Positions 47,432 through 61,156 are shown, counted from the stretch's first letter. The stretch is DNA of 64,000 nt from Ooceraea biroi (GCF_003672135.1 NC_039510.1:13268001-13332000); one strand, 5' to 3'. The notes: generated by a model from the sequence alone, not told the origin. Numbers and translations: made by a program.

Positions 47432-50400
47432 AAGCCGCGCTCATAATTTACACCACTGCTGCATCGGATCCTGTAAGTGGATCTCGCTCAAGCACTGCGA
47501 TTCCGGAGTGCTTAACAGTAAAAATGACAAAAAGAAAAGCGTTCCTTGTAAAGTACTTTCCTAAGGCTTGATGGAAATCTGATGGGACAATCGGCACATC
47601 TCCGGAGGGGCGGGACCAACAGGAACGTGGAAGACAACGGTCGCTGAAGAGTGCAGCTTCTGCGACTTTAATAAATCTCTCCTCGCTCCCATTTTTTTCC
47701 TTTCTAGGGACCGCGCTGTCCTTTCGCGCTTGGGTCGCGTTTTATTCTCGTCTGGAGGTTCCCGAAAGCAGACGCGAGTGAAAAAGAGCGCTCCACGGGC
47801 TGTGCCATAGCCGTAAAAAGGGGGAAGGGGCCGACCTACCTACCTCGTAATCAGCATTCCTTTTCGTAACGCGATAAGATAAACGGCGACGCGGTTCGGT
47901 AACACTGCCCGAGCGACGAGGGCGCGAACCGAAAAGAGAACGTAGCGTCACTTTATCATCGTGAGCCTCATCTGCTAAACATCGCTACGTCATGCACGAT
48001 TCGAATATCGTTCGCGTCACAAATCCAAGTGCAATTTGCGCAGTTCTCCGCCCGTCGTTCTGACCGAGTCCGCTCTTGCATTTACAATATTATTTTACCC
48101 GCAACATTTTTTAATGATGTACGAAATCGAATAGAGTCTCGATGCAGCGGGATGCATCATCGATAGTAAAATATCCCGTTGAGGGTATTGATATCTTAAT
48201 AATACGCCGATATTGTTAGCACTCGCTAGCGAGTCTCCCGTGGATGGGCGCGCGATAAAATCGAAACCCCGAAATTGATCATCGCGCGACGACTGAACGG
48301 ATGATGCAGTTAGTCGAGTTGGTCACCCTCGATCTTGCCTCCTCGGTGGGGCTTCGACTTCATGACGAGCGGTATGGAGAATCGAGCGAATGGTGAACAC
48401 GATGCCGCCTAAACACAATCCGGCCGAACGCGGAAAGTGGCTTCCTCTCTTCCTCTTTCTTTGAGCTTCCGCCAGAGAGTTGCGGAAGTAATGCGAATTG
48501 ACCCTTTACAAGCGGGCTATGGATGAGTGTGCTTTTGTGCGAATCTCTTTCTTGAATAGTAATGACGAGTTCTATGACTAAGATACGTGCACCACTCGTT
48601 TCGAAAATAACGCTTTCTTCGTAGCAATGATTTATTCATGTCTCTTGGACTTTCCGCTGTTGATCCCTCACAATCCGACGTGCCGAAAGAAGGTAGAATT
48701 GGACGGTGTGCCGACAGCATTTCTTCGTCGAAGAGCCTCAAAAAACAGTTATGAGTGTTTAAGAAGTCAATATTTTCTGTGCGCTGTTTGGGAAGAATGG
48801 TTTCCATTCTAAAGCGGAGGAAAGCACCAAGTCAGAAAATCTTCCGGAGTCAACGAATATCTGTCGCGTTATTATAAGAAACTAGTGTGTAGAATTCGTC
48901 CTGGACGCGTTGGACACTATAGAAAGATTTGATTTAAAAACAGTTTTTTTTTATCGGACAAGAAAACATCGTATGTAGATATTACGCTTAAAAAAAAACT
49001 CGCAAGAGAGAGAGCGGCTTCGTTACATCTCATAAAACCTCCCCTTGTGTAACGAAGGGCGCGCACTCGCCATCCGCCGTGTGTTGGTCGAAAATTCAGC
49101 GGCTTTAATGGTTAGTAATTACGCTCATAAAGATCAGAGAATTCACCGACAGCGCGACACCGCGAGAGATTATGAAGATTGGCGTGCGTTACATGTTACA
49201 TGCATACGTGGCACACGTGATACGCGCGAGCGACGAACTCGCACGTTAACATTTTCTCCACGATTAATCTCACCTCTGATCCAATCGCGACGCACGCGAC
49301 GCGACGCGACGCGATTAATCATTTTCCCTCTCGCAATCTCTCTTCGGCTCTCAATTACAGCCTGCCGCGTGTACGTGTTACACGACGCGCGGTGACGTGT
49401 TACACCGACGTGTTAAGCGTCGCCACGCCGACGGTAAATCGTCAATTACGAGACCCATCCGCCCGCTGGGAGCGGCGGAAGGTACTTCACCCCGTCTTCT
49501 CTGCTCGTCGTCGCTGTCTCGAAAGGAAGCATCGATCCGTTCTGTCCGGCCCCTCCCCCACCGGAAAAAAAGCCGAGACGCACAGAATCGAAGTAAAAAA
49601 GAGGACGGGAAAAAGCGCGCGCGCGCCCGACTGAAGCGGGAGAAAGGGGAAGGAGACACGGGGAGAAAGAAAGAGCGTGGGGGAGTGCGGCGAGTCAGCG
49701 CAAGATGGATTTCCGCGAAGTTCGAGCGGGCCTTAACTCGCGAAAAATGTCAAAGCGAGCAGAAGAATAGAGGCCGTGAGCACAAAGATGAGGAATTGTC
49801 AGGAGGGAAGCGGAAAGGGGGGCCGAGACTCCGTGGAGTAGTCGGTTGGTAGGTGAGACGAAAGGGTGCGAGACGCGACCATCGCTCCGTTTACGTACGG
49901 CCGCGTCCGCTCGCGCGTTATGTGTGCGCGTATGTGTGCAAGTGTATCTACGTATTTAAGATCCGAAAGATGAGAGGCAAGGGGGAACGAATGGGGGAAA
50001 GAGCGTGAGCGGGTAGGGCGAGATGGAGCAAGAGGGGTTCCAGAGGGGTCCGCCTGGTAGGAATCGTATGACGGAGAGGGCACACGGGACTGTTGGAGGG
50101 GATGATTGTCAAAACAGGGCTGCAAGACGCTACGAAAAATGTTCATATTTATGGCACTATTTCCGCCGCTTCGAGCCCTTCTTCCGCCCCGATCCCTCCC
50201 CATTGCCGACGCGCCTCGCAAATCGCTCTCCCGTGCCCCTTTTTCCTCTCCTCCCCAACCGTTACCTCCTCACCCCCGCCCTGAATCTTCTTCTCTGCGT
50301 TCCCCTACCGCCTCGTTCCGCAGAACGCGCGTCGTTCTTACTTCCTCTCCTCGCTCGTCCCCTCGCATCTCCTCCCCACCCGATCGCCCCACTCCACGTC

Positions 50401-52849
50401 GGTCGGGGGCCCCACCACCACGGGCGGGCGCGCACAGCGGGGCAATCCTGCCCCCACTGCCGCGGGCACCACTTTAATGTTACATTAATAAAAAGCAACA
50501 ATCAATATCTTCCCCGTAAAAAATTTTAATCTATAACAGAGAGAATTCTCTCTGCTCTCCCCCCGCCGTCTCCGTCCCGCTGCTCCCCGTTTTCCCCTGC
50601 GTCCACCTACCCGATCCCCTCTCCGCCGTCGCGCCTTCTCCCGCGCCTCTCCGCCCTCTTGAGGAAAGCACCGAGCCGCCGCCGCGGCTCGCGGAGGTCC
50701 TCAGTATCGTGCCTAGGCTCTACGCGTACCCCGTGACTCTCTCTCCTCTGTCTGTTCGCGCTAGACGAAGCGAACCGACCGCCGTCGGAGAGAGGTATAC
50801 GCCGCGTCGCGTCGCGTCGCGCCGTGCCGCGCCGCGCTGCACGTTTCTCGTTACGTCGCCCCGCCGCGCAGTGCCGCGCCGCGCCCCCGTCGCGCGTCCC
50901 GCGGGAGGGCGCGTTGCCGACGAGAAAGAGAGGAGGTGCCCTTCGTTGTCCAATTACACGTGCCCTTCGCCCGCGATCACCTCTCGTATCTCGCGTTCCT
51001 GTCCGCGCCGGCTTTGCATTTCCTTTTTTTTTCCGTTCCGGAGTCTCCATTCCACGATTGTCTTTGTTCTCTGCCCTCGACGTTGCGACGTTTCAGATTT
51101 TCGCTTCGCGACTTTCGATTTTTCTCTAACGTTATTATGCTTGTACATTAGTCGCGCTTATCAGTTTCTTACAATGATTATCATTATCACCCGTAGAAGA
51201 CTCGATCCCGGGGCATGAAAATAAAGTTGCTCTCTTTTTCTTTCTCTCTTTCTCTCTCTCTTGCTCTATTTATCTCACACTACATTTTTCCTGCCGCAGC
51301 ATAGCCCCACATACCGATACACATACTCGCTCTCGATAGTCTTATCTTATCGTGCACTTTACGCTTTATTTTTATTGTATATTACTTCCTGCTGACGGGA
51401 GGCTCTTTCCAGAACACAATAAAGTCGTCCATCTCTGTCTCCTCCGTTTCTGCACGCTCTTCGCTCTCTTCTTCCGCCGTGTCGCCGACTCGCGCGTGTA
51501 CGCGCGCACACGCGTGCCGTCCGCTGAAAGTGTGACGAGGGCGGTGCGTCAAGTGCGCCGCGCATCCGCGGTCGTTCGGAAAAACGACGCTTTCAGAGGA
51601 GACCTCGCCTCCTACCAGCGTGGATCTCTCGCGTACCCGCAGGTCACACAGGCTTCGGGTTCAGAGGAAATGCGCAACGGGGACGAGGGCATGAATAGGG
51701 GGCATTATTAGGCCGCTTGCGCCTGCCCTCGAGTATCGAGATTCTCGTGAGCGACCGTGCGTCTCCGTCAGTGACTCCGCGCGCCGCCGCCTCGTTTTGC
51801 GTTTCGTTGCCGAGATGTGCTTTTCATCGCGTCGTTGAGCGAGCTTCGCTCTTCGGTGAAAGTTTTATGCGCGCCACTCGTCGATATCGATCGATCTCTC
51901 GCGCGCCGAGGAAGACGAGATCGAAGTCGCGCCACGGCCTCGATCGAGCGTGCTTATAGCATCATACAGGGTGGCTCACAGTTGGCGCGTGCCTCTTTCT
52001 TCCCTCTTTCAAGCACGAATCAATCTTTCCCTTACGTTGCGTTGATCATTTTTTTATGCGTAACGATAACGTTCCGTGCATCGCGTTGAGTTTTCTCCCT
52101 TCGTGGCATGTCTCGCTTTTTCCGTTCGATGAAACTGTTCACGCTGCGTGCCTGATGCATCGTCTAGTTTTTTTCTTTCGTCGGAATCTTTAAAATAACC
52201 TTTTCTGAAATGCTATATTTGTGCAATCACACGTGATTTTATATCGAGATTTTAATTTTCTATGTAATTCAATTATCGCTTGGTATTTGTCAAAATGTCA
52301 GAAGGGCAACGGACGCCAATCTTGAAGCAGCCTATACGGCATCGAGTGCCGCGATAGAATCGCGGATTCCACGCTCGCGTACCTAGCGGCGGTGGCGAGA
52401 GCACAAGCTTCTCGACCCGCGTTTCTTACGCCGGGACAAAAGGGGTACGAGAGGAACGAAGAGAACAAAGAAGGAACGACAGAATACGCGAAAAAGAGGG
52501 ACAAAGAGAAAGGAGACAGAGGAGGACGGCGCGCGTTCGCGCACGTCTATGCGAGGGCAAAACTTCTTCAGGTTCTGCGAGACTATAGTCGGCTATTTTA
52601 ACGTATCGCGCGACTGATTGCAACAAAAAATGGCCGTTGCCGTTTTCTTTTTCCTTTCAAGTCGGAGCAACGTTCTCGCGTCGCGATATCGAAAAGTATC
52701 TCAGGCGATAAGTCAATTCTTCTCTATCCAGACATTTTATGTTCATCGTGTATCTCATACGTAAAACATCTGTTTTACTTTAAAATTATGATAAATTTTG
52801 CGATATTTCGATATCACGATTGTTGCACGTGACGCACACGCAGTGTCTA
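47432..52849. other. Spacer with GC-rich blocks
   Basis: CpG-rich stretches at 49.2-51.2 kb contain GCGAC and GCGTC short repeats (49290-49314, 50800-50885) and a CT run near 51237-51264. TACAGGGTGGCTCAC at 51965 resembles the outer end of the foldback element at 4171. No convincing exon. Confidence 0.4.
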
Positions 52850-53070
52850 AAAAAAAACTGATCTTATGTGTGTAACAATTTTATTCCGTTTATTCAAAGT
52901 ATGTCTATTGTACTTCAAGATATACCTATTCAGGAATCTCCTTTTTGGAATTGCTTTAAGAATTTTTGTTATGGCTGCTTAAATGGCTGGAATGCCACCA
53001 TAGCGAACTCCTTCCATTGGAATTTTGAGTTTTCAAGATAAAAAGTAGTCGCAGGTAGATAGCTTAGCTG
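52850..53070 (-). pseudogene. Fossil mariner-like transposase fragment (C-terminal end)
   Basis: On the minus strand one frame reads CDYFLS-stop-KLKIPMEGVRYGGIPAI-stop-AAITKILKAIPK before decaying. This is the layout of the last third of mariner transposases: the final catalytic Asp in the xDYFLFPKLK motif, then an AIP helix and a KAIPxxxF segment. Two in-frame stops lie within about 25 codons and the start is missing. Recognition is by motif only. Confidence 0.5.
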
Positions 53071-56000
53071 ACAGCTCCCGGCAATCATTTTCCAGTGGGA
53101 TCCTGAAACACAATGCGATTAGTGTTTGAATGGTTGTAACAGTAGCTCTATCATCCCTCAAACATGCCGCGCAAATTTGAGACAGTAGATCAGCTAAAGC
53201 ATTCGCACGCACGAAATTTCATGCTGTTGCAATATTTTATTTCAAGCGGAAATTTGGAAAACTCTTCGCCGATCTCTGCCTCAATGCGTTAAGGGTTGAA
53301 TGGTGACAATGTGATTAGATATGCGTGAGCTCTCGATAACGACATCTGCCGCCTGCAGTTGTCGCGATAAAGACCAGGGTCGTAGACCCGTGAGGCAGAA
53401 ACGGGCGCAGAATTGTTGTCGGCCATCTGCTACTCTCTCTCCTTCTCTTTAATATTTTTTTATCACGCTCCCTGTCGCGCTCAGTTAATTGACCTTACAA
53501 AAGACCCACGTTCTTTCCTTTAATCGGAATCATTCGCTGCAACAGAGACTTCAGTGAACGCCACTGTGACTTTCTGCCACGTCGTTTGCGCTTTTGTCGA
53601 TTGTGTATCTCTTAAATCGGAGGACGATTGACACGACAGTGACGCGAATCGATCCGCCACGCAGCAGTGCGATTTAATAAGACGAGAAGTGGTTCGCGTG
53701 CCAAATCACGAGACTGGCCGGTGTTGGGGGTGAGCTTTGCGGAAACGGGCTGCCGGCTGATACACCAGAGTCTCTCACGAGCCGGTTTCCAGCAGTTCGA
53801 GGAACAGCATAGGTAACTGTATGCCATCAAGGGTCCCTCGTACCTTGCCCCGCGTGCGAGCATCCCTTCAACTCCCCTCGCCGTTCATGTTCTCGAAACG
53901 ATAGCGGATACGGAGCGCTTCCTGCTGTTCGCGAATAACAAAATGGAAATTGCCATGCGTAGTTAATCGTACGCATTACAAATTATAATCGCGAATGCAT
54001 TTGTGTGGGGCTTTGTTTCTTCCATCGTCAGTAGAGTTCGAGATATGCATGGACCGTTCTCCGATCTGCCTTCGTTTCTGCACATACGCGTTTAAGCCAC
54101 GCGATTCCTCAAAATGTTGAGTATACGAGGCCAAGTAACTTGCAAGAGTAGCGGGGAAGGATATTCGGGAATTGTGCGAGGAATTCCGTATCGCGCTCGA
54201 ATCTGCATCCCGTCATAATAGAGGCACTAGAGCAGCGAACCTTTCGGCATGCAGAAGCGACCATTGACCGGTACTTCAACAGCAGAAGCGACGGGCGATG
54301 GTCATTTAGGAGCAAAAGGTGACCGGCGATAGTCGTTTAGGGCCATCGATAAAGATCCCTTTAGCTTTGCAAAGAAGGTTGCCGACAAGAGAAACCGCAT
54401 TCTCTTTCCCCCCCTCTCTCTCTCTTTCTTCTTTTGCCAACACCGGATGACATTGCGTTGGGATCTCTTGCCCCTGGCCGTGCATCGCTCGCGTAGGTCA
54501 GGTTGGAAACCCGTGCGAACATTTCCGCGACGCACGCCGTTCTCGCGTGCACGGCGCGAGCAGGAAAAGGAGCGGAGATGCGCGTCAATTAGAAAGAGAG
54601 AAAAAGAGGGAAAGAGACAGCACGCTGCTCTTCCTGTGCGAACGACAGAGAGAAAGAAGGAAGATGCGATAGAGGGAGACGGCGCGCGGATAACGTTGCG
54701 TAGTTACATCCGAGTTTGTCGGGTGACTGAATGGAATGGGTCGTCCGTGGATTCACCGGGGGATCGGGGCGAAGGGAGCCGTCGCCGGCGGCCAATCGCG
54801 CACGGAGTCTCGTCCATGCCGGGGGGTGCGGGCGGGTGGAGAGGAGAGAAACCTCTATACACACGTGCGTTCGCGGGAGCCACGCTTACGCGTACGTTGC
54901 GTTCACGCAGAACCGCGGCGTCACACGCATGCACGTACGCACGCGTTTGCGTGTGCGGCAGGAAACCAGCTGTGCGAATCGATCGAGCGACCTCCGCGAT
55001 TCGATTTTTTTGTCTCCCCCGTCGATTCTAGGGAGCGATAGGACATGTCGCGTGACGCGGGTTGATCCGGCATGGATAGGGGAGGCAATTTTTAATCGAT
55101 GGGGTGGAGAATCCCTTTTTTTTCTTGTTTTTACGAAGAACTACAACGGCAAATCGCAGCGTGGAAAGTCGTGAGAAGCTACGCATCGAAACCAACACTT
55201 TGCTCGCGATAAAATTATAGACGTGAGTAACGTCACCTCGTAAACGAGAAGAACAGATATTTTCCTGAAACCGGTCGCTGAGAACACTGCAACGCAAAAC
55301 TACAAGAGCACTCGTGGTGCATTAAAGCGGATTGCTTAATTACGATAACGATGCGCAGTAATGACATGATATAAAGTAAAGAATTACGAGAGAGGAGCAG
55401 ATATGAGAGCTTGAACGGGAGACAATAGGAAAGTAGGGAGCGCAACGTAAGTATTAAATGCATTAAAACACAATAGAATATCAGAGGTCGCAGCTGCATT
55501 ATTATCGGGTTCGTATAATGTTTGTGCCTATTCCCACGCGTGCCCGTAATCATGCCGATTGAAATTCGTCAGATAAGTATTTCCATCTCAAGGATATGCG
55601 GCCGCAGGGCGCTGGGTAGCGTCTTATTACCTGTTTACGAGGATACTACACCGTCTTTCATACTCGGGTTTTGATTGCGCCGTATCGCATACGAGCGAGA
55701 CGTAAAGGATTGTATCGTATATCTGGCTGGCGGAATTTTATGATTCGCTGACGATGGATACGACGGGACTGCCGTAGTGGCAGATAAACGGGTCTAACAA
55801 CCGGGACTGTGAGCTACCATAAACGCGAGAGGGAGGAACAGAGAAAGACAGAGAGAGAGAGAGAGAGCTACGCGTCAAAGAACCATTGACATGTTTGCGC
55901 GAAGTGCAAGCGCGCAGTGCATTTATTTTTAGCATAAGTTTATGCGTCCGTATTCGACCGTGGTAACAAGTATCTAATGAATATTTCGCAAACAAAACTT

Positions 56001-56452
56001 TTTATTAGACGGTAAAGGCACATGTTTATTGGAGTACTCCGGTTAGTACGTAAGAATATTGTGGAGATTTCCATACGAATCACATTTACGAGAAATACGT
56101 AAGAAATCAATTTCAAGGAATACATAGTCGTAAACAGAGAATTAAATAAAAACGATCTTCTTAATATCATTATTGACGCTGAACAATATTGACGTGATAC
56201 TCGTTATAAAAATATCGATCGATATTATTATAGTATAATGAAGAGACAAATATGAGGTAACTGTACTACTCAAGAGCGATCTCTTGTTCGACCCTGTCCC
56301 TGGAAAAGGGCGAGGCCTTGATCCACGGCGATCCGATGGAATGTTCCGCAAGATCGAGAACTCGGATCCGTCCCGGCTCGAAAAACCTGTTGCATTTTAA
56401 CGGCGCAACCAATTCTCCGAAAAAATCAGCTTACCTGCTACGGCACAATATA
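53071..56452. other. Spacer without recognised gene
   Basis: TC run near 54411-54432, GA run at 55848-55867, and CpG-rich sequence at 54.5-55.0 kb. A donor-like GAC|GTGAGTAAC at 55223 has no partner I can identify. Confidence 0.4.
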
Positions 56453-57717
56453 TTAGGGGTGTGATTTAGTTTTGAGGGTTTTTTTTGCTCAAAACGCATG
56501 TATTTAAATATGATAATGAATGAATACCTTAATCAAAATATTTTCCTTCGTTTTCTATAACTTTTTCCCATCTTTCTGGCAAGAGATGGATTCCACGACG
56601 ATAAAATCACTCTTCTTTTCAGTTGATCCATTCGTCGACGAATTTTCGCACTTCTTCGAAATTATGAAAGTGTGTATCCTCTAAAGCGTGTTGCATCGAC
56701 TGGAACAAATAATAATCGCATGGAGCAATGTCCGGAGAATACGCGGGGTGCGGTAAGACTTCCCATTCGAGCTCTAATAGTGTTTCTTTCACTGATAACG
56801 CAACGTGAGGTCGAGCGTTGTCACGACGAAGAATCACTTTCCGTCGTTTACTCGCAATTGGTGGTCGTTTTTGGTCCAATGCTTGCTTCAACTTGTACAA
56901 TTGGTGTCGATAACCATCAGCCGTGACAGTCTCATGCGGATTTAACAGCTCATAGTACACTATCCCACTAAATACAGAGCATTACTTTTGAACCGTGAAT
57001 ATTGCGTCTCGGAGTGGATGTTAATGGTTCGCCTGGATCCACCCATGATTTTCTGCGTTTGGGATTATCAAAATAGATCCACTTTTCATCCCCAGTAACA
57101 ATCCGAGACAAAAGACTCTTCTTTTTTTGCCTGGCGATCAACGAAATGCAAATGTTCAACCGGTTCGCAATGGCACTTTCCGATAATTCATGTCGAACCC
57201 ATTTCCCTTCTTTCTGAATTTTTCCCATTTCATGTAAATGTTTGGTAACTGTTGTACGATCAACATTTAATGCTCTGGCAAGTTCTGAAGTGGATTGTGT
57301 TGGATTTTCGTCCAATAATGCTTGCAAATCTGCATTTTCAATCTTTCTTGGTTGTTCCGAGCGTTCTTTGTCCTTCAAATCAGTATCACCACTTTTAAAG
57401 CGTCTAAACCAGTATTCACACGTCTTAATTGATGGGGCAGAATCACCATAAGTTTCCACAAGAATTCTATAACCCTCAGCCGCAGTTTTCTTTTGATTAA
57501 AAAACAAAAGCAACGCATGTCGAAAATGCTCTTTCGGAAGTTGCATTTTTACGATGATATAAACACGACTGTTATTGTATCTATTGCTATAATGCTACTA
57601 AATGTCATGGATAATGTCAACACTGTAAGAAGCAACAGTTATCGGAAACAGCTATTGGAACAAACTGACACTACAACCATCTGTTGCAAAACCCTCAAAA
57701 CTAAATCACACTCCTAA
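56453..57717 (-). mobile_element. Mariner-family transposon, full length but inactive
   Basis: A 1265-bp element bounded by 30-bp terminal inverted repeats (TTAGGGGTGTGATTTAGTTT on the left; the right end has TTAGGAGTGTG, one mismatch) and flanked by TA on both sides (56451-56452, 57718-57719), the mariner target duplication. It carries one transposase-derived frame on the minus strand. Confidence 0.95.
56529..57546 (-). pseudogene. Mariner transposase, broken
   Basis: The frame starts at ATG 57546 (MQLPKEHFRHALLLFFNQKK) and shows the helix-turn-helix pair, the first catalytic Asp in TGDEKWIYFDN, the second in RDNARPHV and the third in SPDIAPCDYYLF. The last two are separated by 34 residues, so this is a D,D34D mariner. 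Defects: a TAG at 56968-56970, where the conserved WWD motif should be, a short deletion with frameshift just after it, and a TGA at 56619-56621 followed by another TGA a few codons later. The enzyme cannot be made from this copy. Confidence 0.93.
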
Positions 57718-59867
57718 TAAAATTCGAATTCGGAATATTTCCTCTTCGAATTTGTTCATTTACGTGGCAGTCTTGGGTCACGCTAATGCGCTCGACGTGT
57801 AATTCGAATAAACTGGGCTTTTCAGATCGCACCTGTGCTCTTGTTAAAAATGTTTTGTTAACAATCCACAAGCGAGATATATCTGGAATATCTAGTTCCC
57901 ATAAATAATATGTTGTTTAATTTAAGATGCAGTACGGGAGATTAATTATGAAAATAACACGAGGCAAGTTTTACAGAATTTACATTAGGTTGTTGTATAA
58001 TTTCTGTCGCATTTCGTGCTCTTATCTTCGATGTGCAATAAATTATTATTAGATTTGTTTTGGAACCGCGCTACTAGGTTAGTTGCATATTATCTTAGCA
58101 TATTACCTGGTGCAGTTCAAAAACAAATCGAATAATAATTTATTGCGCGTTGAAGATAAGCGCACAAAATACGACAGAAATTATGCAACAAGCTAATATT
58201 AAGGTAGCGATATGTGCTTTGCACGATGAAAACTGGATTCTACATCGCGTTTATCTGCTACCTTCACGTTTCCTTAATCTATCATTATCCTTACTTCGCG
58301 CTCATTAAGCGATATTACCTAGATTGGACGAGTCTCTTGCTTTTGCACCCTTTCTTTGTATCCTTTTAATCTCGCGTCCAGACGAATTACCAGACACCGG
58401 GGTAAGTCATCTCATCCTCCTCGGTCCGGGGTAGAAAAACCGTCATCGCGTGCAGAGACGCGTGACGTAAGGAGACTACGGGGGAATTGGAGAATCGATT
58501 GCGAGCGAGCGAGAGTTCATCCGGTGACTATGAACCGAGCACGGGTGACGTGAGAAGCGTGCTTACACAGATGGTTGACACGAATAATAACGGGGAAGAA
58601 GAAGAAGAAGAAGAAAAAGACGAAGAGGAGAGGAAGGCGAGCTTCGTGCGTAACGCTTCGCCTAGCGTGATGCATAAAATATCGACGGTAACCGCGTTTT
58701 TCCGCGCAGCAGGAGGCGAATGGTCATGGGGGAGGAGACACGGAGGAAAGCGCGGCCCGCGATAGTGTCAACGAACACGCCGGCTTGCACGTGCACTTTT
58801 CTAATTACGGCATTCGTACGACAAAAGGGGCCCTCTTCTGCGGCCTGAACAAGTGGGCGTCGTTGAACAAGTTGCCGTGCATAATAGCGCGTGCGCACCA
58901 GTAATTCCGTATCGGTGCGCTACGCTACGCGGTAGCGGTAATGCGCTATGAATAATGCGTCGGAAAAATTGAATCCCTCGCGGACGGTAAAGACCAACTG
59001 TCCACGAGTGTAGCTACACGCGATTACATTTAACACGTCCAGCCCACACGGACGCGAGCCAATGGGTGGGAAATAGCTGGTGGTTGTAAGTCGTTCTCCT
59101 CGTTTTGCAGCGACGTTAAGGGAGGTTTACGAAGGAGCCCGTGTAAAACCTACTGATCCAGTTGGGACAGTTTCTCCTTTTCCTATGATTTCGCAAGTTC
59201 TCCTTTTCTTTGTTTGCCCTTATTTTGCAAGAGGGTAAAATTTTTAGAGTTTTATGCGTTATCTGCAGGAGAGTGTCTATCTTGCCAACAATGTGTTGAA
59301 ACATTAATGTGCGAGCTTTCCCATGATTAATTTACCATCGCGTAGAGGCGATGGTGGAGGGCCTGGTCAATGCGTTTTCATTCGCACGTGCATTCTCGTG
59401 TTGCCCGGGTATCCCGTTTCGCGCACGGTGCGTCTCAGGATGCGACTCCATGCGCGGACATTTTCTAAAACACACTCGCCGGAAACCGGAGTTCGCCGCG
59501 TGCAGTTATTCCGCTCGTGATCAGCAGGGTTACAGCTCGAGAGGGGTCCGCTCGCTCCCGCGGCTTCAGCAATCGCGAAAGGGAGCGAGCGCCGATCGAG
59601 TGCAGTGGACAAGGTCGTTTCGGAACACGCTCGAGCGCTCTAAAGCACGCTTCCGCTCTCGATTCTCCAGCGATCAGCCCGGCGGTGGGTGTTCGCGCCG
59701 CGAGACGTGCGTTACCTTGAATCGCAACGGCGAATGTACGATTGTTTTATGCGTCTGTGTGGTTGGCAGACCAATCGTCATGATCGAACATGTGTACATG
59801 TGTAAGAAAATATTAAACTGAAACTCCCAAAATTTCGAGGATTGATCATGCTCGAGCACGCGAAGTA
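57718..59867. other. Spacer between the two mariners
   Basis: Contains the inverted-repeat hairpin at 57984-58197, a GAA/AGA-rich stretch at 58600-58635, and CpG-rich sequence at 58.4-59.8 kb. No recognised exon. Confidence 0.4.
57984..58197. repeat. Inverted repeat (hairpin), arms about 78 bp
   Basis: The left arm (ATTAGGTTGTTGTATAATTT onward, through TGCAATAAATTATTATTAGA to TTTGTTTT) is matched in reverse by the right arm ending ATTATGCAACAAGCTAAT. The loop is about 55 bp. The arms are imperfect, so it is either an old MITE or a local inverted duplication. Confidence 0.8.
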
Positions 59868-61156
59868 TTGGGTTGGCCAAAAAGTAATTGCGTTTTTTTT
59901 TATATAAATAAAAGGCGAATTTTTCATGGGAAACAAAAACTTTATTAAACAATATATTGTCCATTTTGTTTGATTATCTTTTGCCATTTTTCAGGCAACT
60001 TCATGATTCCGCGCTCAAAAAAGTTCTTATCTTTTTCAGCAAAAAACAATTCCAAGAACGATTTCATATCCTCATCAGCAGTAAAGGTTTTACCATTCAA
60101 GGCGTTTTGCAAAGAACGAAACAAATGGTAATCTGATGGTGCCAGGTCTGGCGAATATGGTGGATGTGGTAACACGTCCCATCCAAGCTGCAACAATTTT
60201 TCACGAGTGACCAGACTTGTACGTGGTCTAGCGTTATCATGGTGAAACACAACACCTTTGCGATTCACCAATTCTCGACGTTTCTGTTTGATGGCATCAT
60301 TTAATTTATCCAGTTGACGACAGTATACGTCTGAATTAATGGTTTGATTCCTTGCAAGCAGCTCAAAATACACAATACCTTTAAAGTCCCACCAGACTGA
60401 CAGCATAATCTTTCTTTGGTGAATATCTGCTTTTCAAGTGCTTTCAGCAGGTTCATCACGCTTGCTCCACCATCTTTTTCGTTTGACGTTGCTGTAGACG
60501 ATCCATTTTTCGTCGCCTGTTATCATATGTTTCAAAAATGGGATCATTTTCCTCACGTTTCAAAAGAGAATCGCAGATGTCACTACGCTTAGTGAAATGA
60601 ATTTCTTTGAGCTCATGTGGTACCCAAATATCGAGCTTACTAATGTATCCAAGTCGTTTTAAATGGTTTTCAACACTCGATTTCGATATGTTAAGATTCT
60701 CAGCAATCTCTCGTGTCGTTAAACGCCGATTGGAATCGATCAGTGCCTTTATTTTGTCATCATCAATTTCGATTGGCCTTCCTGAGCGTGGTGCATTTTT
60801 CACATTAAAATCTCCAGATCGAAATTTAGTAAACCAATTTTAACACTGTCGCAGGTTTAAAGCATCTTCGCCATATACATCACATAACTTTTTATGAGCT
60901 TGCACAGAGTTTTTCCCTTTTCGGAAGTAATAAAACAAAATATGACGAAAATGTTCTTTTTGATTTTCCATTTTGAAATCGACGGCAAACAAACAATTGT
61001 TAACGAAATCGTGTACTTTCTTTTTGTAAAACAAGCTTGAACTGTGAGTTGTTAACCTACATAATGAATTTGCGGTTTAGAATGAAGTTAGTTACATTTC
61101 AAGACATGTATGTCCATCTATTGGAAAAAAACGCAATTACTTTTTGGCCAACCCAA
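59868..61156 (-). mobile_element. Mariner transposon with cecropia/Hsmar1-like ends, inactive
   Basis: A 1289-bp element with perfect inverted repeats of about 32 bp starting TTGGGTTGGCCAAAAAGTAA and flanked by TA at 59866-59867 and 61157-61158. The end sequence resembles the TTAGGTTGGTGCAAAAGTAA type of Hsmar1 and cecropia-subfamily mariners (from memory of the family). It carries one broken transposase. Confidence 0.95.
59945..60971 (-). pseudogene. Mariner transposase, broken (second family)
   Basis: The frame starts at ATG 60971 (MENQKEHFRHILFYYFRKGK) and contains helix-turn-helix segments with PRSGRPIEIDDDKIKALID, then the TGDEKW motif in a shifted frame, HDNARPRTSLVT, and SPDLAPSDYHLF with 34 residues between the last two catalytic Asp. 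Defects: a TAA at 60840-60842 in place of a conserved Gln, a frameshift between 60540 and 60560 just before the first catalytic motif, and a TGA at 60434-60436. The second half ends intact with the PEKWQKIIKQNG tail. Confidence 0.93.
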
